Source: Bacteroidota bacterium (lineage in GTDB: Bacteria; Bacteroidota; Ignavibacteria; UBA10030; UBA6906). From it: 5,975 bases of DNA. The position numbers were made by a program, and so were the translations under genes. Of this stretch, positions 1-4,782 are shown piece by piece (the stretch's first letter is position 1; every line of letters starts with the position of its first letter). The notes below the pieces were generated by a model. It saw only the letters and a program-made list of their open reading frames with translations, ran no database searches and was not told the DNA's origin. The stretch lies in the NCBI GenBank assembly GCA_003541875.1, contig DPLS01000405.1:1-5975 (forward strand), given 5' to 3'.

Positions 1-2472
1 GAGATCTGGATTCACAAGCTTCAGTGAGTAGGTTCCGCGCACTCCTTCGACCTGTAGGACCAACTTCGATTCACTTTCTTTTCTGAAGGAGATTATTTTC
101 AAAGATGAATTCGTCGCGCCCGGAGAGATTGGGTTCGCTTGTGGAAGGATGCTCGGTCGTTTTGCGTAAATGTATCTGAGTTCAGCCCCAGCCTCGATCA
201 GAATCTCGCGACGTGGGGCTTCGGATGGAGCTACGGATTTTCCATTCAAGATGACTTCCTTCGGGCCATCGTCTGAAACGCGTCGCGGTTCGAAGACAAG
301 CGAGAAGCGTTTGGTGTCTGATGAGTACGGCTGGACCGAAATGGAGGAATCAGTCTGGGTTATCTTGAAGTTGAATACACCTTCTCCAAGTCGGACGTTC
401 TTCACATCCACCAACTTCCAGTCAGGCGGGAATGATGGCGAAAGGGTAACTCTGTTGGTTGTTGCATCGGTTTCAAGTCCGATCAGGCCTCGCACAAAAG
501 GCAGCATGTATCCGGTCGTTGAGAACCCCTGATGATGATACGCTTCTCCGAGTTTCTGGTTCAACTCACCTGAGAAGACTTCCGGTACCACGCCGAGAGC
601 GTTGTCGAATGCGTGACGGATAACAGACTGCAATACGCCATAGCCGGCCAGACTATAACCGTACTTGAATTGTGCGGTGTTGAAGAAGGAAGAGATGAAC
701 GGCCACGTCGCCCCGTAGTTGTAGTTGGTCGGCTCGAACAGCGTGGATGATCGGGCGAGAGTTCGTACGCCCCAATCGGTGCAGAGATCGGCGCCATTGA
801 ACGCTTCAATGCTCGTTCTCGTCCTCAAGGTGTCGAATAGTCCAAACATCATGGCAACACCTGACCACGGAGTTTTCTCCGCGACTTGCTCTCCCTTTTC
901 CGTCGCTCCATAACTGTAGAAGCCCTGCTTGTCCAGCCAGAACTTCTTCTCCAGTACGGGTTGTGCTTTCTTGAGTTGTTCTTCAGCCTGTTTCTTCATC
1001 TGTGTATCGCCGACGAGTTCAGCCATCCTGATCATCTCCTTGATCCCCTGAACCCAAACACCACAAGTATACACATCGGCATAGATACCGACAAGCTTGC
1101 CGAATTCCAAAGCTCCCAAGCCTGCCCCTTTCAAATCCATGAGTCCATCGCCATCACTATCCTTGCTCAGGCACCACTCATACGCTTGCTTCACGGATGT
1201 CCAGCTCTTACGAAGAAACTCAACATCGCCGCTCGCGCGAACGTAGTCTCCCATTGCCACCAGATACCAAGGAGTTGTGTCGGCGTGATTGTAGCCGTAA
1301 TGATAGTCATTCCACCAGTCGCACAGTCCATCGCTTTGAGAGAGCTCGTGTGCCATCTTGCCAACATCTTTGGGAGGATCATTTGGGTTCTTCTTTCGGA
1401 TCGGGAAGTTTTCCTGTCGCTGCCACTTCTGCGTGAATGCAAGTGCATCTCTCACCTTTGCGTAATCACCGTAGCCGTTCATTGCAAGCGAGTTGATGAA
1501 TGCATCCCCTCCGAAGAACCAGGCAAATCCCGGACGAGCACCTCCTCCGGAAAGTCCGAATCCCGCAACCATTCCGGTGCCAAGTGTTGGATTCGTGATC
1601 ATGAGATTGTCGAGCGCAACTTTGCCCCACTCGTACGCGAGGTTGAACTCCTTGTTTGCAGTGATGACCTGCATCGTTGAATTGCGAAGGTTCCGGTAGT
1701 AGTTGTGGTTCTCGTTGTAGTAGCTCTCGGCGTTTCTCCAGAGCCGATTGAACGTTGCTTTCACAGAATCCATCTTCGTCTTGCTTCCACCCGCAATGAC
1801 GATCGGAACAAACTTGCTGGCAGTGTCGCCTGGTTTCACGTCGATCTTGAACTGCAATGGGTTGTCGGCGAACATGTGTGCCGGTGGTGCGGCCATCTGC
1901 TGGGCAAGAGGGGAGCCGCACAGGAACAATGCCCGCCATTGTCCCTCTGAGATTATGTAGGCATGAACGTCATCATCCCAGTAACTATACTGCCCGCCAA
2001 TACCCGCAGGCCACATCGGCTGCATCACTGGAAGGAAACCAGCGACAATGGTAAGAAGTGTTGTCGAATACACATCAAGCAACAGGATTACACCGGGCTC
2101 GTCTCGTGGTACCACAATGATTTCCTTGACCGTGAACGACTCGTAGGTATAGGTCAACACGGTTGCCTCCGGTGTGACTGATATCGTTCGCACAATGTCC
2201 TTGGCGAGGATTGGCTGGGTCGATGTACCGAGCAGGAACGAAAGTTCAAAGTTCCTCAGCGGCTTCCACGGCCAGACCCACGCCTCAAAGGTCCCGCCTT
2301 CATATCCCATGATGCCCGCGCGCTTGCCGATCTTGTCGAAATACTGGAATGGCTGGGCGAGACGCGTAAGCTCGAGATCGTTCGGGTGGAGTGGGAAGGA
2401 AGGGACGGTTTGGGAGTAACCGGGAGTTGAGAGGAGGAGAAAGAGAGTTGTTGGTAGGCAAGCTTTTATCAT
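1..2472 (-). CDS. Secreted glycogen-debranching-enzyme-like glycosidase, (alpha/alpha)6 fold; 3' end cut by window edge
   Basis: The frame is open for 824 codons from the ATG at 2472 to base 1 with no stop, so the C-terminus lies outside the window. Residues 1-21 form a signal peptide (Lys at 3, leucine-rich core, ending GYSQ), which predicts export. An N-terminal beta-rich region is followed from about residue 265 by a helical toroid with amylo-alpha-1,6-glucosidase (GDE_C-like) landmarks: PGFAWFFGGDAF with Asp323, DWWNDYHYGYNHADTTPWY from 385, the acidic DSDGDGLMD stretch, LEFG with Glu456, NYNYGATWP ending near 591, and PEVFSG with Glu631. Glu456 and Glu631 are my candidates for the catalytic acids; this is inferred from motif position. 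A beta-rich tail follows from about 670 and continues past the usual end of the toroid. The start is supported by GAGG six bases upstream. The substrate is probably an alpha-linked oligosaccharide; the exact specificity cannot be read from sequence. The canonical GRD near the first motif reads GGD here. Confidence 0.87.
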   Translation of the reverse strand, partial: MIKACLPTTLFLLLSTPGYSQTVPSFPLHPNDLELTRLAQPFQYFDKIGKRAGIMGYEGGTFEAWVWPWKPLRNFELSFLLGTSTQPILAKDIVRTISVTPEATVLTYTYESFTVKEIIVVPRDEPGVILLLDVYSTTLLTIVAGFLPVMQPMWPAGIGGQYSYWDDDVHAYIISEGQWRALFLCGSPLAQQMAAPPAHMFADNPLQFKIDVKPGDTASKFVPIVIAGGSKTKMDSVKATFNRLWRNAESYYNENHNYYRNLRNSTMQVITANKEFNLAYEWGKVALDNLMITNPTLGTGMVAGFGLSGGGARPGFAWFFGGDAFINSLAMNGYGDYAKVRDALAFTQKWQRQENFPIRKKNPNDPPKDVGKMAHELSQSDGLCDWWNDYHYGYNHADTTPWYLVAMGDYVRASGDVEFLRKSWTSVKQAYEWCLSKDSDGDGLMDLKGAGLGALEFGKLVGIYADVYTCGVWVQGIKEMIRMAELVGDTQMKKQAEEQLKKAQPVLEKKFWLDKQGFYSYGATEKGEQVAEKTPWSGVAMMFGLFDTLRTRTSIEAFNGADLCTDWGVRTLARSSTLFEPTNYNYGATWPFISSFFNTAQFKYGYSLAGYGVLQSVIRHAFDNALGVVPEVFSGELNQKLGEAYHHQGFSTTGYMLPFVRGLIGLETDATTNRVTLSPSFPPDWKLVDVKNVRLGEGVFNFKITQTDSSISVQPYSSDTKRFSLVFEPRRVSDDGPKEVILNGKSVAPSEAPRREILIEAGAELRYIYAKRPSILPQANPISPGATNSSLKIISFRKESESKLVLQVEGVRGTYSLKLVNPDL

Positions 2473-2478
2473 TGAAGA

Positions 2479-2482
2479 CCTC
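2479..2482 (-). promoter_or_regulatory. Ribosome binding site of the debranching-like glycosidase
   Basis: GAGG on the minus strand lies six bases before the ATG at 2472 and fixes that start. It is 17 bases downstream (in transcription) of the left inverted-repeat arm, so the presumed insertion left the gene's translation signal intact. Confidence 0.55.
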
Positions 2483-2499
2483 GTGAAAATTAGAGAGCA

Positions 2500-2521
2500 A
2501 AAATCAAATATCAAAAATAAA
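2500..2521. repeat. Left arm of inverted repeat flanking the four-helix-bundle gene
   Basis: This arm matches the reverse complement of 2919-2940 at 21 of 22 positions; the outer 19 bases (2500-2518) are identical and the single mismatch is at 2519 (A, where C would pair). The arm is almost pure A/T and is built from a 7-bp unit containing ATC: copies fall at 2503 and 2510, and a third at 2517 reads ATA. It begins nine bases past the stop codon of the four-helix-bundle gene. Confidence 0.85.
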
Positions 2522-2527
2522 GCCGGG

Positions 2528-2896
2528 TCATTTCTTGGACTTAAGCGTGATAATGCTTGCAGCGAGGATATTTGAAATCTCTTCCAACTCTTTGCTGATC
2601 CAGTCAGAGTCGGTGTGTTTGAGCCGACCGGAATCTCGCAAGAGGGAAATCCAGAGTTTGCTTTCGTTGGCTGATTTCAAAGCTATGGTGAAATAGTTGA
2701 TGAAATCTCTCCTGCTGCTGGCGGACTTCGCTTCCACGTGGTTTGCGATAATGCTCGTGCCGCTCCTCAACAGCTGATCCCCCATTCTTCTCGCCGCGTT
2801 TTCGTGAGGCAGTTTATCAATCATCTCAATCAGTCTCAGCGTGAAAGCATACAGCCGCGTTCTGAAATTATCGCTCTTCTTCTTTTCTATCGGCAC
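2528..2896 (-). CDS. Four-helix-bundle protein, 23S rRNA intervening-sequence (IVP) family
   Basis: This 122-residue protein has no signal peptide or membrane segment. It carries the family signature QLLRSGTSIIANHVEAKSA at 41-59, then RRDFINYF (62-69) and ALKSANESKLWISLLRDS (72-89), the hallmark of the small four-helix-bundle family (PF05635/TIGR02436) that includes proteins encoded in 23S rRNA intervening sequences and the Avd accessory protein of diversity-generating retroelements. Four amphipathic helices fit about 11-29, 33-56, 60-88 and 97-119. Avd-type members form pentamers and bind nucleic acid; the role of stand-alone members is unknown. The start is GTG at 2896 with AAGAAGG seven bases upstream. 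In-frame codons just before it read GNVV, which resembles the NVV/NVI found near the start of relatives, so a non-standard upstream start is possible. It interrupts the operon between permease and glycosidase and is tightly enclosed by inverted repeats. No reverse transcriptase or variable-repeat target is present. Confidence 0.9.
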   Translation of the reverse strand: MPIEKKKSDNFRTRLYAFTLRLIEMIDKLPHENAARRMGDQLLRSGTSIIANHVEAKSASSRRDFINYFTIALKSANESKLWISLLRDSGRLKHTDSDWISKELEEISNILAASIITLKSKK

Positions 2897-2903
2897 GACG
2901 TTG

Positions 2904-2910
2904 CCTTCTT
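2904..2910 (-). promoter_or_regulatory. Ribosome binding site of the four-helix-bundle gene
   Basis: AAGAAGG on the minus strand lies seven bases before the GTG at 2896. It is the reason for accepting a GTG start, since no in-frame ATG exists between the permease stop and this point. Confidence 0.5.
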
Positions 2911-2918
2911 TTTGACCT

Positions 2919-2940
2919 TTGATTTTTGATATTTGATTTT
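2919..2940. repeat. Right arm of inverted repeat flanking the four-helix-bundle gene
   Basis: This arm is the inverse partner of 2500-2521. On the plus strand it consists of 7-bp units ending in GAT at 2923, 2930 and 2937, so three units are intact here against two plus one decayed in the left arm. Its outer end is three bases from the permease stop codon (2944-2946). Confidence 0.85.
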
Positions 2941-2943
2941 CCT

Positions 2944-3762
2944 TCAGCTTTTCATCCCCGTGAGCGTTATTCCACGTACAAAATACTTCTGCGCAATGAA
3001 GAATACAATCACAATCGGCAGCATGACAACGACTGCTGCGGCCATCTGATGAGGCCAGTCGGTTGTATAGAGATTGCTGAAACTGGCGATGCCGACTTCT
3101 ACAGTCCGCATGTCCGGTCGATTGGTGACAATCAACGGCCAGAGAAAGTCTTTCCAGCTTCCCATGAACGCGAAGATGGCAAGTGTTGCCAGTGCGGGCT
3201 TCGACAGTGGAAGGACGATACGCCAGAAAATCGTGAACTCTGAAGCGCCGTCAACACGCGCAGCATCCTCAAGGTCTTTTGGTATCGTCTGGAAGAACTG
3301 CCTCAGCAGAAAGATTCCCCATACACTGGAGACCATCGGGGTGAACAATGCCCAGTAGGTGTTCATCCACCCGAAGATGTTGATGATGAGAAATGCTGGA
3401 ATGATCGTGACAATAGCCGGGATCATCATTGTGGCCAGATAGAGACCGAAAATTCTATCCCGCCATTTGAACTTCATCCGTGCGAATGCGTACGCTGCCA
3501 TCGAACAGAACAGTAGTTGTCCAATGACGGATGCTGTTGCGACCACAGCGGTATTGAAGAAGAACCGCCAGAACGGCTGCAGGGTCATTGCTTCGGCAAA
3601 ATTCGACCATCTGAACTCTGACGGCAACAACTTCGGCGGAAACTGATAGACCTCCAGTTCTCCCATCAGGGATGTGCTGATCATCCAGAGGAATGGGATC
3701 AGCATCGACACCGCCAGAAGCAGCAGGAGCGCATAGTTCAGGAATTGCAGTTTCTTCTTCAT
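2944..3762 (-). CDS. Sugar ABC transporter permease, MalG/UgpE type
   Basis: This 272-residue inner-membrane protein is normal in length for the MalG-like half of a heterodimeric carbohydrate importer. Six hydrophobic segments are visible at about 8-30, 67-94, 104-130, 134-156, 188-211 and 240-258. The cytoplasmic EAA loop that contacts the ATPase is clear: E165, A167-A168, D171-G172, I182 and L184-P185 in the order EDAARVDGA...IVLP. The N-terminus (MKKK, then LLLLL and LIPFLWMISTSL) and the C-terminus (GITLTGMKS) are typical, so the protein is complete. I chose ATG 3762 over an in-frame ATG at 3912, because the 50 extra residues are hydrophilic, unlike the family, and overlap the upstream gene. 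No good Shine-Dalgarno precedes 3762. Substrate cannot be told from the permease; the neighbouring alpha-mannosidase and debranching-like glycosidase suggest an alpha-linked oligosaccharide. The MalF-type partner, binding protein and ATPase must lie elsewhere. Confidence 0.92.
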   Translation of the reverse strand: MKKKLQFLNYALLLLLAVSMLIPFLWMISTSLMGELEVYQFPPKLLPSEFRWSNFAEAMTLQPFWRFFFNTAVVATASVIGQLLFCSMAAYAFARMKFKWRDRIFGLYLATMMIPAIVTIIPAFLIINIFGWMNTYWALFTPMVSSVWGIFLLRQFFQTIPKDLEDAARVDGASEFTIFWRIVLPLSKPALATLAIFAFMGSWKDFLWPLIVTNRPDMRTVEVGIASFSNLYTTDWPHQMAAAVVVMLPIVIVFFIAQKYFVRGITLTGMKS

Positions 3763-3832
3763 TGTCGCATGACTCAGAAGAGTTCCCTCAGAATGATGAC
3801 AGAGCGGTGTTCGTACATTGCTGTGGTCTACG
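3763..3832. other. Intergenic gap between DUF2971 gene and permease
   Basis: This 70-bp gap holds an imperfect hairpin-like stretch at about 3763-3802: on the minus strand it starts TGTCATCATTCTGAG and ends CTGAGTCATGCGACA, with TTCTGAG occurring twice. Pairing needs several gaps, so it is weak. No promoter or terminator is convincing, and the gap gives the permease no clear ribosome binding site. Confidence 0.3.
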
Positions 3833-4663
3833 TTAATTTCCGTTGGCAGCAAGTCTGAAACGTAAGCGGAAATCATCTGGACTTGTTTTCGCCACGAAAA
3901 CTTGAATATCATTGCCCCTCTTCTCCACGACCCTCATTAGTGCTTGACGATCATCGTCGCTGGCCTGGCACCCGATGATAACGCGTTTTAGAGCATGCGA
4001 TGGGACGCTGAGCAATACATTCGCACCTTGTGGTAGAAGAATTCTGTATTCTCTTTCGTATTCCCAGTCAACCGACTTAGTGAGAAAAGTGTATTCCATT
4101 CGTTGTTGATTGCTGATCTTGTACGGATTGACTAGTGGATACTCCCGGGTGTAGTTGACCTTCATTAGCACCGTCGGCAATTTCGTCTTCAACGATCTCA
4201 TAAGGCAGAACTCATTTAAGGCTTCTGTGTCAAAGCCGATACAGAATCCCTTATGCGAGTCACCATAATGAGCCCAATTCAGAAGACTGCTTGGGTTTGC
4301 TGAGAGCGAGAAAACTCCGAGGTTAGAATTGACGACTTCCTCTTGCAGTTTAGCTGTTGCCTCACGGTCCTTGAACAGCTTGTTCCGAAATGCGTGTTTC
4401 GCGAGCCTGTGTGACTCATTTCGTCTAAGGCCTGGATTCTCAATTGCTGCTATCTCTTCAAATGTCCGTAAGAACTCCGCGCGACTAGCGAGATCATATC
4501 GGATCGGGATTCGACAATCAAATGGATCATTGAATCTCAGAGGTGACGAAAAAAAAATCTCATTTCGAGCGAGAATGTCAAGATGAAGACCATTCATTCC
4601 AAAATTACGGAACTTGTACAAGCACCTTGGGGGTCGAGGCCAGTTGATATGTTCCGATTTCAT
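3833..4663 (-). CDS. DUF2971 family protein, function unknown
   Basis: This 276-residue protein appears cytoplasmic, with no signal peptide or membrane segment. Its landmarks match the DUF2971 family (PF11185): LYKFR at 15-19, NEIFFSSPLRFNDPFDC at 34-50, GVFSLS at 116-121, WAHYGDSHKGFCIGFD at 130-145, DWEYEREYR at 199-207 and the late IIG element at 229-231. The length is usual for the family and both ends look complete. The biochemical role is not established to my knowledge; the conserved His, Tyr, Ser and Glu residues suggest an enzyme or ligand-binding fold, which is inference only. It interrupts a sugar operon between alpha-mannosidase (119 bp upstream) and permease (70 bp downstream). 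Three sampled 60-base lines inside it count 38%, 43% and 47% G+C, lower than lines in the neighbouring glycosidases, which hints at separate acquisition. No clear Shine-Dalgarno precedes the ATG at 4663. Confidence 0.88.
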   Translation of the reverse strand: MKSEHINWPRPPRCLYKFRNFGMNGLHLDILARNEIFFSSPLRFNDPFDCRIPIRYDLASRAEFLRTFEEIAAIENPGLRRNESHRLAKHAFRNKLFKDREATAKLQEEVVNSNLGVFSLSANPSSLLNWAHYGDSHKGFCIGFDTEALNEFCLMRSLKTKLPTVLMKVNYTREYPLVNPYKISNQQRMEYTFLTKSVDWEYEREYRILLPQGANVLLSVPSHALKRVIIGCQASDDDRQALMRVVEKRGNDIQVFVAKTSPDDFRLRFRLAANGN

Positions 4664-4782
4664 GGAATTTGATCTATTCTTAGGGTCTGTTCATGCTGTG
4701 TGGTGACCTCCTAACATCTGATTATGCTGCAAAAGCTACACCTCGGCATTCCCATGTACAAGAGCGGTCCTCTCAACCTTCA
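4664..4782. other. Intergenic gap between alpha-mannosidase and DUF2971 gene
   Basis: This 119-bp gap contains no gene of normal size. Read on the minus strand, it holds an AGGAGG with a tiny four-codon frame after it, listed separately. No hairpin with a T run follows the mannosidase stop, and no promoter with both boxes is convincing, so read-through from the mannosidase gene is possible. Confidence 0.4.
4680..4712 (-). promoter_or_regulatory. Orphan strong Shine-Dalgarno with four-codon frame
   Basis: AGGAGG at 4707-4712 is the best ribosome binding site in the window, yet no gene starts at its proper distance. The first ATG (4692-4694) is 12 bases on and encodes only MNRP before TAA at 4680-4682. 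The DUF2971 start is a further 16 bases away. It may be the left-behind start region of a displaced gene, a tiny leader frame that couples translation to the next gene, or chance. Confidence 0.35.

Larger units (their letters stand above)
2500..2940 (-). mobile_element. Candidate IVS-like element: inverted repeats enclosing a four-helix-bundle gene (441 bp)
   Basis: The unit consists of a 22-bp terminal repeat, a start-proximal spacer of about 22 bases, a 369-bp coding region, a few bases of 3' spacer and the second repeat arm in inverse orientation. It sits between the stop of the permease (2944) and the ribosome binding site of the glycosidase (2479-2482). Without it those two genes would be about 30 bp apart, a normal operon gap. 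The encoded protein belongs to the family found in 23S rRNA intervening sequences of Leptospira, Coxiella and others, which are also bounded by pairing inverted repeats. No transposase or other recombinase is present and I see no target-site duplication, so any movement would need a helper or an RNA-linked route. Calling it mobile is inference; the repeat structure is directly visible. Confidence 0.5.

Noticed and set aside
886..1680. A 264-codon open frame on the plus strand
   Set aside because: It is antisense to the glycosidase gene, whose frame shows continuous family motifs over the same bases; the plus-strand translation has no recognisable domain.
1466..1939. A 157-codon minus-strand frame
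   Set aside because: It is another frame of the glycosidase coding region, rich in Arg, His and Cys as expected for an out-of-frame translation.
2528..2896. Diversity-generating retroelement accessory protein (Avd)
   Set aside because: The fold family is shared, but no reverse transcriptase, template repeat or variable repeat is present in the window.
2485..2955. Target-site duplication around the inverted-repeat unit
   Set aside because: The bases outside the two arms (GAGAGCA on the left, CCTTCAG on the right, plus strand) share no direct repeat of useful length.
3763..3802. Hairpin terminator or intergenic repeat in front of the permease
   Set aside because: Pairing requires several gaps and there is no T run; it is noted only within the gap description.
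3763..3912. N-terminal extension of the permease to an ATG at 3912
   Set aside because: The added 50 residues are hydrophilic and overlap the end of the DUF2971 gene; the family N-terminus matches the start at 3762.
4664..4782. Promoter for the DUF2971 gene
   Set aside because: Short A/T-rich stretches such as TAAGAAT are present but no pair of -35 and -10 boxes at proper spacing could be defended.
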